Assembly (NCBI GenBank): GCA_949987705.1
Contig: OX465282.1
Coordinates: forward strand, 84,184,070 to 84,248,069
Origin: Thereva unica
Taxonomy: Eukaryota; Arthropoda; Insecta; Diptera; Therevidae
Direction: 5' to 3'
Length of the DNA stretch: 64,000 nt
Shown: positions 1 to 11,200 of the stretch, piece after piece
Numbering within the stretch: the first letter of the stretch is position 1
Layout of the letters: each line of letters starts with the position of its first letter
Translations under genes and position numbers: made by a program
Notes under the pieces: generated by a model
What the model saw: only the letters and a program-made list of their open reading frames with translations
Told to the model about the DNA's origin: nothing
Databases searched by the model: none

Positions 1-665
1 AGAAAGCCCGTTTAATCTACTCAGTTCCAGAATAGTCTATACATATACTTATAATTGGAGTGTCTGTTATTTTAAAATAATTGTGTTTTCTAAGTTAATA
101 TAGTTATTAACATGATATTAAAAAAAATCACTTTTAAATTTTTGTCTCTCTGTAAGGTCTGTATGTCTGTTTGTCTGAGCTAATCTCGGAAACGGCTAGT
201 CTGATTCTGATTTCACTGGAAGATTCAGAATTTTTGCGGGCATGTTTTAGGCAATTTATATAGAATATGTACACTATATATTAGCTCCACCTGTATGTAT
301 GTATGGATGTATGTATGTAGATAATTTTTGAAACTGGATTTTGACCCACTTCCTTATAACCAATCAACTTCAAAGTTAGAACCCATGTACAGATCACGTG
401 ACAATGCATTGAAATGCAATGACCATTTTGTAAAAAAATCAAGATGGCCGTTTCAAGATGGCCTCCGATTTTCGCAATTGTGCTCCCCGAACCCCGACAT
501 GAGTATCAAATAAAAGGGTATGAAAAGTAGAAAACGATTAGCTATGTGCTGTCATTCAAATTTCAAATTGGCGGGCAGCACAAAATGGCGGACTTTTTTA
601 TTTACAATCCTCTTGGTATGGAGTATCACATAAAAGGATATGTCGCTTTTTTACATTTCGAAAGG
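1..665. repeat. Helitron-like dispersed repeat block
   Basis: This stretch has no gene. From about 150 it reads like the ends of insect Helitron-like repeats, with short runs such as GTCTGTTTGTCTGAGC and CGGAAACGGCTAG. From about 330 it contains a recurring unit built on GAGTATCAAATAAAAGGG and 'AAATGGCGGA', which recurs in diverged form at 37920-38055, 38540-39200 and 43100-43430. The small ORF at 328-513 is an accident of this repeat. The assignment to Helitrons is by resemblance only; the shared repeat family itself is plain in the sequence. Confidence 0.5.
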
Positions 666-669
666 TAGG

Positions 670-815
670 TTGTTTTCATAGGAATGTAGCAGCACTAACA
701 AAATTTTATCGCTACTATTATAGCGTCTGTTCCTCCGAAATAAACGCTCTCCTGCCATCACGGCCAGATCCAGATTAGCCCATTCGTTTCATTCCCTTTA
801 CCTACAACTCCCCTT
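670..815 (+). pseudogene. Fragment of non-LTR family A (C-terminal coding part)
   Basis: The stretch starting 'GGAATGTAGCAGCACTAAC' matches the part of the neighbouring element at about 2164-2320, which encodes the region after the RT domain. The reading frame is broken. It runs directly into the RT region of the next copy at about 815, within a short shared run around TTCACGCAC, so two pieces of the same family are fused head to tail. Confidence 0.6.
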
Positions 816-2604
816 TTCACGCACTCTGTTCGCCTCAAATTCTTCGTTACCTGAAGCTGATACGTCACCACCGGTCCTCGATCGCAACGCCCATTCAATG
901 GACGGAATTTTCTTCAGGACACGAGAGGTGTATAAATGTCTCAAAGATCTTGACGTCAATAAATCCACTGGCCCCGATAATATTCCCCCTATGGTTCTCA
1001 AAAAGTGTGCCTCACCCTTGGCTAAACCTCTGCGCAAACTTTTCGCCATGTCATATTTCTCCGGAGTTTATCCCAACTCTTGGAAACTAGCTCATGTTCA
1101 GCCCATTCCCAAAAAAGGTGAAGCCAGCGACCCTTTAAACTACCGCCCAATAGCATTAACTTCTGTTCTCTCCAAAGTTATGGAGACAATAATCAATAGA
1201 AGGTTGATGAAATATCTAGAGTCTAACCAAATTATTCACGACAGGCAGTACGGCTTTAGACCAAAAAGGTCTACTGGCGACCTTCTTGTGTGCCTGACTG
1301 AACACATCAACCAAAGCATCCATGGCTTCGGTGAGTCTGGTTTGGTTCCTCTAGATATCTCCAAGGCCTTCGACAGAGTATGGCATCCCGCTCTGCTGTC
1401 GAAACTCCAAGCTATTGGTATTGATTCAGTTCTAGGGAACTGGATTGAGAGCTTTCTTTCTGGCCGTTCAATCAAGGTAGTATTGGATGGCGTCGAATCC
1501 AACCCCCATTCCATTTCGGCCGGCGTTCCCCAAGGGGCGATTCTCTCGCCTACCCTCTTTCTTATATTTATTAATGATCTGCTCTCAATCCCCTCCAATC
1601 CACTTCATAGTTTTGCCGATGACGGTACTTTGCGTTACTCATACCCCTCCGACAACACAGGACAAGCAAATGCCAGACCTTGTCTCTTAGAACGCGAGCT
1701 CATGTCCAACTCTCTTAACAAGGATATCCAACTCATTCTTGATTGGGGCCGCAAGAATCGTGTCGAGTTCAACGAAACCAAAACCAAGTACTGTCTATTC
1801 TCCAACAAAACCTGCACCAACCTTCCCTCCATTTCAGTGGGCGAGGATATTATAACAGCTGATCCATATCTGAACATCCTCGGCGTGACTCTATCCAACG
1901 ATCTGCGATGGAATAATCACATACTGCAAATCACCAAGCAAGCGTATCAATGCCTCGGCTTCCTTAAGAGATGCAAGTTTCTCCTTCATCCAGCTGCCTT
2001 GGCTACAATATACAAGTCCTACATTCGGCCACGCCTTGAATACAACTCGTATATCTGGGCGGGCGCCCCCAACACCACCTTGGCTTGGCTAGGCAAGGTG
2101 CAAAACCGCGCCATCAAACTCATTGGCGATAACACCCTTTGCATCGATTCTTTAAGCCACCGTAGGAATGTAGCAGCGCTCAGCAAGTTTTACCGCTATT
2201 ATCATAGCGACTGCTCCACTGAAATCAAAAACTTCGTGCCTACACGGCAATTTTTTTCCCGCAACACAAGACTAGCCAACTCGGCTCACCCCTTCACCCT
2301 ACAACCCTCCCCTTCACGCACATTACGGTTTAGTAGTTCGTTTATAAATAGAACAACTCGATTGTGGAATTCTCTTCCGCAGTCGGTGTTTCCGAGCTCA
2401 TATAACATCTCAGAGTTCAAACGCAAGGTTCATCGACATCTACTCATGCACCCTCCAGACCCCTAACCTATCCTATTATCTTTCCTTCAGATCAAGCTTA
2501 CTACTATACGCTGCACCATGACCTGTAAGACATGACGGACTAGTAGTACAAAGGGTGACTCCTAAGCTTCATCTTACCACAAAAAAAAAAAAAAAAAAAA
2601 AAAA
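815..2604 (+). mobile_element. 5'-truncated non-LTR retrotransposon (family A)
   Basis: A reverse-transcriptase ORF is followed by about 115 bases of 3' UTR and a 24-base A run (2581-2604), the hallmark of a retrotransposed, 5'-truncated LINE. The endonuclease domain is absent. Other pieces of the family lie at 670-815, 2612-2895, 40740-41860 and, on the minus strand, 61553-61795. Confidence 0.85.
838..2466 (+). CDS. Reverse transcriptase of non-LTR family A (N-terminally truncated)
   Basis: The frame is open well upstream of the first ATG at 898, and the extra codons continue the RT N-terminal region, so 898 is not the true start. The protein lacks an endonuclease and begins just before the KSTGPDNIPP motif. 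Recognisable RT blocks follow: NYRPIALTSVLSKVMETII, QYGFRPKRSTGDLL, LDISKAFDRVWH, GVPQGAILSP, and the catalytic box, which reads FADD instead of YADD. The tail ends in the NRTTRLWNSLP / FKRKVHRHL segment usual for the C-terminus of Jockey/CR1-group LINE proteins. About 543 codons are intact without stops, so the copy is fairly young, but without the endonuclease it cannot be autonomous. The exact clade is not certain. Confidence 0.85.
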   Translation, partial: NSSLPEADTSPPVLDRNAHSMDGIFFRTREVYKCLKDLDVNKSTGPDNIPPMVLKKCASPLAKPLRKLFAMSYFSGVYPNSWKLAHVQPIPKKGEASDPLNYRPIALTSVLSKVMETIINRRLMKYLESNQIIHDRQYGFRPKRSTGDLLVCLTEHINQSIHGFGESGLVPLDISKAFDRVWHPALLSKLQAIGIDSVLGNWIESFLSGRSIKVVLDGVESNPHSISAGVPQGAILSPTLFLIFINDLLSIPSNPLHSFADDGTLRYSYPSDNTGQANARPCLLERELMSNSLNKDIQLILDWGRKNRVEFNETKTKYCLFSNKTCTNLPSISVGEDIITADPYLNILGVTLSNDLRWNNHILQITKQAYQCLGFLKRCKFLLHPAALATIYKSYIRPRLEYNSYIWAGAPNTTLAWLGKVQNRAIKLIGDNTLCIDSLSHRRNVAALSKFYRYYHSDCSTEIKNFVPTRQFFSRNTRLANSAHPFTLQPSPSRTLRFSSSFINRTTRLWNSLPQSVFPSSYNISEFKRKVHRHLLMHPPDP

Positions 2605-2611
2605 CTCAACA

Positions 2612-2895
2612 AGATATGAATTCGTTTGTAAATAGAACAACTCGACTGTGGAACAATCTCTCGCAGTCAGTATTTCCGAGCACCTACAACATCCAAGAGT
2701 TCAAATGCAGGGTTCATCGCCACCTTCTTCAACACCCCTTCGAACCCCCATAACCCTTAACCTATTCCCCTACCCCCCCCCCCCCCCTGTACTAAGCTTG
2801 CTGCTAGACATTGCACCATGAGGTGACAAACGACATGACGGACTGGTAGTACCAAGGGTGATTCCTGAGTTTGGCACTGCCACATAAAAAAAAAT
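2612..2895 (+). pseudogene. Short 3' end of non-LTR family A
   Basis: Starting with TTCGTTTGTAAATAGAAC (about 2621), this matches the last coding part and 3' UTR of the element just upstream (from about 2337). It has the C-terminal NRTTRLWNNL-type segment and the shared tail GACATGACGGACTGGTAGTA. It ends in an A-rich run. It also contains a C homopolymer at about 2775-2787. It is a second, more truncated insertion of the same family. Confidence 0.75.
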
Positions 2896-2960
2896 AGCAA
2901 TAAAAACTTTACATTCAAAATTATTTTTTACTTTTTAGTTCATTTTAAGATAAAAGTTAT
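2890..2960. repeat. Dispersed repeat, inverted match to 39268-39335
   Basis: About 65 bases around TTTTTACTTTTTAGTTC are nearly identical to the reverse complement of 39268-39335. This links the repeat block at the left edge with the one near 39 kb. Confidence 0.6.
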
Positions 2961-4199
2961 TTGCCAAAATACGTGCAGATGAAAGAGTTGCCGTAGCGGG
3001 GTCATTAGCAGAGATGGCGCCAATTTTAATCACATAAGGAAAAACAGCGCATTCTATGTTAAAGATACCGTTCGAAGAAGATCATATTGGAAACTTGGAT
3101 GCAACATAGGAGTTTATAGGAGGTCCGTTACCTGGGATGAATGTACCATGGCAAATAAAGTATATATTGAAGCCGTTAACAGAACAATGCAAGATTTAAG
3201 AAGTTAAAACCAATTATTTTGGGTAGTAACTGTTTTAGATAAGTAGTAATTGGCATAGATTTCGGGCAAACGTTGCCAGTTGTCCCGACAAGATACGCGG
3301 GGCGATTAAGTTAATGCACGTCTAAAATGATCACTTATTAAGGGACAAATTGAAAAGCGCCATTTAAAACAAAATACGGGAGCCCAATCGGAAAATCCAG
3401 AAGTCTGTACTTTCTGCTCAACATAGGATATAGAAAATGTTCTGAGATTAATGATAATTATGATAAACGCTGTTGGCTGCTCTTTAAAAATTCATAATAA
3501 ACGCGGAAATTTTGATGAGTTGACTCAGCCCATCACATCATGATGAGTTGACTAAACCCAGTAATGTCGCAAACGTTGTAATATTTACAAGTGAAACATC
3601 GAGCATCGTTTATAAAGAGCATTACAGTGAATCGCTAACCTTACATTAATATAATATGAACATTTTTGTACTGCCGTCCCGTCCGGGTTGTATAACCAGC
3701 TGCTTAAACAGCTCCTTTTTCAGGATTGTGGAGACCCCGTAAATTTTAATTACTAAATTTTACGCAATGTCACAAACAGTAGCTTCCGGCACGAACAAAA
3801 CGATCAATTGGAACACTTCATAGATTACCGAACCCAAAGTTCAATGATCTAGCCGGTTTCCGTTCCGTCCCTATCGAGATAGCCAATTTCCGGCATCTTC
3901 GCTAAACACTCTAGTTCGACGGTTCCTCTACCTCAGTCCATATAGACGCGTGCTTATTAATCAAAGTTAATCATAATATTAGAACTGTGTGAACTTAATT
4001 TAAACCTTACTAATAATAAAATAATAATTATTAGTGAAATATGTGGTTTCCTAAAGGATCCTATCAGTAGTGTTGTTTTATAATGTTGCCAATGATCGTC
4101 TCACACCGAAATTTATTCGTTTTTTTTTTTTGGGGCGTAAAATTGTTAATTTTTGAGCTGCACAGTAGGCAAAATTGATTACTTTTTTTAGAGCCTTTT
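2961..4199. other. No gene recognised
   Basis: AT-rich intronic or intergenic DNA with no ORF longer than 60 codons. It includes a short tandem duplication around GATGAGTTGACT (about 3512-3555). I see no exon of the spectrin-repeat gene here, although that gene must continue to the left. Confidence 0.5.
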
Positions 4200-4537
4200 T
4201 GGAAAACAAATGTTGAGTTCGCCATTGGGCAAGTTCTGCACAGGGCGCCAATTACCTGGGAACGTCAAAATCCACGCGCACGAGACGTATTCTGAATATG
4301 GCTAGGTGTCTGTAATGCACTTAGTAAAACATTTTTGCGATAGATGGTGCTCAATCTCGTATTTTAAAAAAGTTGTGGGTAACGTATTTTTTTTATAGAT
4401 AACTACATTTTTTATGCACCCAAAATCATGTTTTGCAGATTTGCTCTTTGTTTCATTATACCTTTTTCATCACGGATTATGCACACCTATTTTTATTTAT
4501 TAAAAGCCGTTGCAACGCACGTGGGTTTTTGCTAGTT
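4200..4537 (+). repeat. Helitron-like 3' end candidate
   Basis: The block around 4230-4320 contains AAGTTCTGCACAGGGCG, also found at about 39490-39510. The block ends with a short palindrome CGTTGCAACG, then a G/T-rich run and GCTAGT followed by TATT. A hairpin close to a terminal CTAGT is the expected 3' structure of Helitrons. The 5' end of this particular copy was not found. Confidence 0.45.
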
Positions 4538-5036
4538 ATTAATAAAATGCGTTAAGTGAGAATCAAATAATCTATACTGTTGAGAAACTAAAGTCTTTTT
4601 ATTATCACAAACATTTTGGAAAACCCCTTAAAAAAATAGGTTAATATATATCACAGATTTGAGTATTGTATTAGATTTCATTTGGTTATATTCCATGGAA
4701 AAATAAACTTTAAAAACTACATTTTGAGTGGTCTGCAAAATCTTAGTAGGTACATAATTGCTGATCCATCACATCCAACTCCCCAACCCGCACCACATAA
4801 GAAATATATTACTCAAAAATTTCTAATACATTTTTGAGAAGTAGTAAAACACTATCTAAACAACCAAAAACATCTGACGCGAAACACAGTTTTTATTGCA
4901 CATCATAACACTCGGTCAGAGAATGTGCAGATTTTAGAAAATGTATTTTTATTAATTACTCGCACGCGTTTAGAAATATCAATAGTTTAAAAATATAAAT
5001 TTAATGAAACAATTACAATAAAAAAAATAATATTAC

Positions 5037-5228
5037 CTGAATATAAAGTTCGTAATAATCATTAGTCAAGTTCAATGAATTTCTAGTGTTTTTCACTTGT
5101 CCTTTTAACAAATCCCATTTCTCCTTCAATTTTTCCGTCTCACCGGTAACATATGGTTCTGCATCTGGATTTGTCGCATAGATGTTTTCAGAAGATTTAA
5201 TGAAGTTTTCGATTCGTTTTTCTAAAAG
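5037..5228 (-). CDS. CCDC141-like gene, last visible exon
   Basis: This exon has 64 codons and is too short to stand out as an ORF. The acceptor is CTTCACAG before CTTTTAGAA and the donor is ATTCAG followed by gtaata. It encodes LLEKRIENFIKSSENIYATN and, further on, EKLKEKWDLLKGQVKN. It is in phase with the exon at 5587 and extends the same helical pattern. The gene continues left of the window. Confidence 0.85.
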
Positions 5229-8200
5229 CTGTGAAGTAACAAAAAAAAATCTTAAAGTGATTAAAAGAGAAACAAAATAGACATAGAATAATTAGTTAAA
5301 AATAGATTTAAAAATTCAATGAATTACAAAATCAATTGATGGCGTCAAGCGTGGGATTTTAGCAATATATTATTAAATGTACACAATTTCGACATCCGGC
5401 TGCAAGATTTTTTGGATCATCTTCAAAAACTCAAATAGAACAATTTGCAATAAAAAAAAATTTTTTTGTTAATTTAATTAGTATTGAAATAAATTAAACA
5501 GCCGGCGTTGTAAATTATGTGTTTTTGATTTGCTATTCCTTTTTAATTTATTATTATTAATATTATATGTTTTATATTTTTCCTACCTCAATGGTTCGTT
5601 CGAAATATTCAAATGCAAGTGATGTAGTTTTGGCAGCAGCTGATGTTTCAATTTTTTGTTCCTTAATATCATCCAATTGTCCAGTAACACTATCCAAATT
5701 ATTATGTATTTCATTTAATTCCCGATCAAAGCTTGTTAAGAGCTGTGACTTCTGCAATTCAGTCATTTTCCGATCGTTGTTTGATTCAAAATGAATACGC
5801 AAATTTTCCAATAATTTTAAAATCCGATCTGTGTCATGTTCTCGTGCTCCTGGCGGTTCCAATACTCGTACACGATCAATAAGTTTTTCACTCTGTGATA
5901 TTAGTGATCTAAATTTATCCATAACATTTTCGCGAAAACTCTCATGATCAGCTAAATCCCGCGAAATTTTTCCAACATCAACAACAGTCACAGTTGCTGC
6001 TGTTGTTTCTGTGTCATTTATTATTTGTTGCTTTTCCAAAAAATAATCATCCATATAGGTACGTAGCGATATTATATTATCCAAGAAATTCAGAAGACTT
6101 TCAACTAGACTTCTATAGTCATACTTAATATTGTCTAGCTTATTTTTAAGCGATAGTAAATTTGAGGCGACTTGATCCACTTTCTCTTGTAATTCAACAT
6201 CTTTAGCATGTACATTTGTGGCTGTATTCATTCTCTGGAGCAGCTCACTTTGTGCCTTTTCAATATCATCAAATACAATCTCAAGTTTACTTTCAGTTTC
6301 ATTCTTCAGCTGTTTCGGTTCTTCAGACGATGATACAAATACTGGATATAATTGAGCATCGAGCGTTGTCGTTTTTTTTAGAACCTATATTTTTTTTTGT
6401 AAAATATAAAATAAACAAAATAATTTTTATTAATAGACTTTTATAAATATTTATGTATTTTTTTTTGTTTCAACTCACCTCAATTTGTTCATTCATAATT
6501 TTCTCTAAAATAATTTGAATCTCCTTTGATTCAACAATACTCGTCGTCCACTTTTCCCAGCTACTTGTGATATCGAACTGACGATTACTGAAACTGTTTA
6601 AGATCTCTTCGACAGATGAGCACGCACTTTTTGTTTCAAGATATGGGTCTGCGACCTGTTACATAAATAGATAAAATATATACGTTAGTTAGTACGAGCC
6701 ATCCACCGTTTCTCGATCCTTGTGTGTTATACTTATGAGATCTACACACAAGATGGAAAACTACACACATTCAAAAAAGAAAAAATAAATAAAAAAAGAA
6801 AAACTAAAAAGAAAAATCAAAAAAAAGAAAAAGAAAAATCTACCCAAACACAAGCTCAAAACATTTAAGGTTTTTCTTTGGATTTGGAGAAGAGCCAGAT
6901 ATGATAAACTATAAAGTTACTGGAGGCAGATCATCCTCCTGTCTTCCTCCTCCTCTGCCATTTTCAACACCCATGAAAAATTTCCTTTATTTTAATGGAT
7001 TTTCTAATTTTCTTACATTTCGTATTTATTTGGTGTCTGCTGTCGGATGTTATTTTTGTTTTATTTTCTCCCTCTTTATTTTTTCTTTGTATATTTTTCT
7101 TTCCCCATTCTCCTTTTAGCATTTTAGTATAAAATTGTAAGTGTTCTGGACACGCTGGTTATCATAAATTATAGAATAGCATTAAAAAAAATATTTCACA
7201 TTGAGAATTTTCCCCGAAGGAGAATGTAATAATATATTATTAATAAAATTATTATACTTTATATTAAAAACAGGATACGACCAACATAGTCTGAGAGACC
7301 GATTTTATTCAAGGCAGCTCAAGGTGATTCCCCGCAACAGATTACTTTTTGGCTGATATTCAGGTTTATGCATTTGCGGGGTACAAATAAAAAATTAGCA
7401 GACATTTGGGATGAAATGTAAACACTAGAGTTTTTTTGTTTTTCATAGATATTTTGAAATTTATAAAATAATTTGAATCGTTGTGGGTGAAGATAATATG
7501 ATGTGTAAATTCTGTAGGTATATAATTTTTTCGGCGTGTTTTCATATTATTAATGGCAAAATGCCACTTTGTGATTCTCTCTAGAACAATGATACGTTAT
7601 AGTGTTATTGTAGTGTTAAAATATTTTTAAGATAATTTCTTCTTTCTCCACAAATGATCGTCTTCTATAAATAAAGAGATTCCTAGGGAGACTATTAAAA
7701 TACCAGCTAACAGTGGAAATGACACCGATTAATTGTAAGACATAAGGAAAAAATTAAATGTTTTTCTCGGCTGATTTTTAACATAAACAATTTAATGATA
7801 TTCGATGTAAGTCAAAAGGAGTTTATGATAACAGTACAAACAGTGTGGCCAACTGAACACTTTATCAACCAGGCGTTTAACATATGTTTTGATTTTTTGT
7901 AAAATGGGAGTATACAATCATAATTTTCTTATAGTTGTGCTTTTGGAAATTATTCAGAAAAAATATAATTCAAAATTATATACAGTTGAGACTCGATTAT
8001 CCGTATCTCGTTTAATCTGGACCTCTATTAACCGGGAAAAAGTATAACTGATATTTTTCTCTTTTAACCGTTTTATCACTATGATATCCGTGTTTCACTC
8101 TAATATCCGTAGAAATTTTTGTCAGAGCATGTATGTAGATATGTAGATAAAGTTCAGTCAAATGGTGGTGTTTTCAAAGAGTAATTGCGGAAGTTTTTTT

Positions 8201-11200
8201 CTCAGCGGTTTTAAATGTTGGTTGCTGAATCCGAAATCAAGTTTGCGGCCTTGTAGGAAGTCGACTTCACAACCATAAACGCAGGGCCGGCTTTAGCTAT
8301 TTTGGCGCCTCGGGCCAGATATTTTTATGCGCCCTTTATTTTATGTTACTACGCACAAATTATACAGTGACCCAAGCAAAAATGGAAGATGGCCTTACAA
8401 CGGGAGATCACTGGTCGCGTGAGAGCAACATTTAAGTGCGTTGACATACGGGCTCACGACATCCAAACTTGATCAAAAGTTTAAATGACCGAGAGCTGAG
8501 CTGTTCACACGAGTATAGAATTTTTCAAACTCCGTGACACAAAAAATTTGAGCAGTTCTGCACACCTCGTTGCCAAATTTTATAAATAATGTTCTATCAT
8601 TTCCCCTCTTTTTAGTTAAAACGGCAACAAACACTGAAAAAACTCAACAAAATAATTTGGGAAGGGATGCACGCAAGCACAACCTTCTATATAGAAAGCC
8701 ATGCTCATGCCATGTTCACACACGCATGTAAGCAATTCGGTGGTCCGGGTGCAATATTCAGTTTCTGTCAAATCGTATGGAGAAGTGGATTTTAGAATTA
8801 TTTTTTGTTATTGTTTAGTGAAATAATTATGTTAAAAGAAAGGTATTTAGTCGATATGCATGACGACAATTGAATTAAAACGTTGGCATGGAAGTGATAC
8901 CTAGAAATTAAGAAGTTTATTTCGATTTTAGTGTTTTTTAGTGTCTTACAGGGGAAACTATTATATTCATGTAAACCTCATGTGATTTGATTAAAGAAAT
9001 TTAAAAAAATTGAGTGATTAAATGTGTTAATTGTAAAGGTAGCCACTTTGTTTACATTCGCGGTGGTTATCCCGTGTTTCATTAGAAAAAAATGTTGAGT
9101 TTTTCATGTTGTGCGGTGGTAAATAATAAAATTTACGTGCAGAAAAATGCTAAATAAAGACCTAAAGTTATTGTTTTGATTGCCATTTAAATTGGGGCAT
9201 ATATGCATTTATGAAGGTTTTATCTTGGATATAAAGCCATTGCACATTTTCCCGATTACTGCTATACCCACAGTCTAGAATGATTTTATATCCAAAATTA
9301 AATATTTATACATAAATGCACAAAATATGCCCCAATTCAAATGTCAAACAAAACAATAACCTTAGCACTTTGTTTCACATTTTCTGCACTTATATCTTAA
9401 ATAACTACACCATAAATTACTGCAAATTCGATTACTATTGTAATTAAATAACTACACCAAAAATCACTGCAAATTCGATTATACTATTGTTGGCCCACTG
9501 TATGGCACTAAAAAACACTAAAATTTAACTAAAATTCATAATTTTTGGGTATTACTTCCATGCCAGCGTTTTAATTTAATTGTTGTCAAGCATATCAACT
9601 AAATAACTTTCTTTTAACATAATTAGTTCACCGAACAAACAAAAAATAATAATTCTCTCTCTCTTTCACAGCAATATGTAATTATTTTCATAAAATTATT
9701 CGCGCCGAAATAATTTTACCGCGTTCGATTTGAGTATTTTCGTACATAACCTTGTTAGGTTTGACGTTTCAGCCGGACCACAAAATAATACACACACAAC
9801 TGCCGTACATGGCTTTGTAGTATAGAAGGTTGTGACGCATGCCGAATGAATAAAGTTAATTTATCTTTCTATGTGTTGAGCAGAGCTTTTAAATTCATGT
9901 AAAGCCCCTGCTCAACAATAGGCAGTTTATTCAACATAATAAGCATAATTTTACTTTAATTATGCGAAATATTTCTCATTTCTAAATTTAAAATAATTTA
10001 AAAAAAATGCTGAAAAAATTCCTTTAAATAAATGAGCGTTTTCATTCATAAACCGACAGTTCCCCGCAGTCGCAAGCAACACAACCTCCCCTGGCAGAAG
10101 CGCGTATGCGACTGGCAGGAAACGTCAACAATCTAGTAATCAAAGTGATAAAAACACAAATTTCGTATTTTTTAGTAGAAATTACTACACTTGTTTCTGT
10201 AGCATATGTGTAAAATATAATAACCTTAAAATAAAAAAAATATATTGAAACGGGTGTTTTTCAGTCATATTATAATTTGTAAATTTTTTAAATAATCATT
10301 GAAGTCCCAGAAAAATTCACCTCCCTTTAGCAATACGCAGTCGTAGGGATGGGCGATTAAATCGCGATTAATCGATCATTCGATTGTTCGAAACGATTAA
10401 TCGTTAAAAATTAATCGATTAGTTTTAATATAATTAATCGGCAAATCGATTAATTTATACGATTATTTGATACGATTAATAAGTACATATTTTTACTTAT
10501 TTATTTTAAAAAAACCTGTTTAATTATTTTAATTTAACAACGAAAAGTCACTACGAATGTAAGAGAAAAGTTTTGTTTTCAATTGATTTTAATCGTCAAA
10601 TGTTTATATAACAATAAATGTTAATTTAACAACGAAAAGTTACTATAAATGTAAAATGAAAGTTTAGTTTTGAATTGTTTTTAATTATCAAAATGAAAAT
10701 GTTCAGTTTTCAATGAAATTTTGAGTGTTTATTTATATTTCAAACATTCCTAATTAAATAATTCGATTATCTAATAATCGATTGTTGTAATGCAATTAAT
10801 CGATTACAATTAATCGAATTGAACGATTAATCGAGTAGCGATTAATCGTAACATTTTTGATAATCGCCCATCCCTACGCAGTCGCGACTGATTACATGGC
10901 AGCAAGTGATTTGATAGGAGGAGTTAACTGAAGCTTTTGTCTGAACTTTTAAACATTTTTAAGAGCTTAGCTGGGGAACATGCGCGGGATGTCACGAGGT
11001 TTGAAAACAACTATACACGACGGCAAATTTGAATCAAAAAAAGAATCTACACCAAAAGGTTTGTTGGAAGAGCTTTATGGGAACTTGATCATTTGCGTTA
11101 TGTACAATCATCGTTTGGATTATTATGTATACTTAAAGACTATCGATGCGCAAGAGAAACAAGCTCGCCAGTCGTCGGTTTGTTTTTTGAGGAGTGTGTG

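Noticed and set aside
1236..1898. Minus-strand ORFs opposite the RT
   Set aside because: They are antisense shadows of the family A RT frame, which has clear RT motifs.
5572..6231. An independent 219-codon gene starting at 6231
   Set aside because: The frame is open upstream to a splice acceptor at 6384 and ends in a splice donor; it is an internal exon.
8284..8340. A hAT terminus (CAGGGCCGGCTTTAGC)
   Set aside because: It looks like the start of a hAT element, but no inverted partner or target duplication was found.
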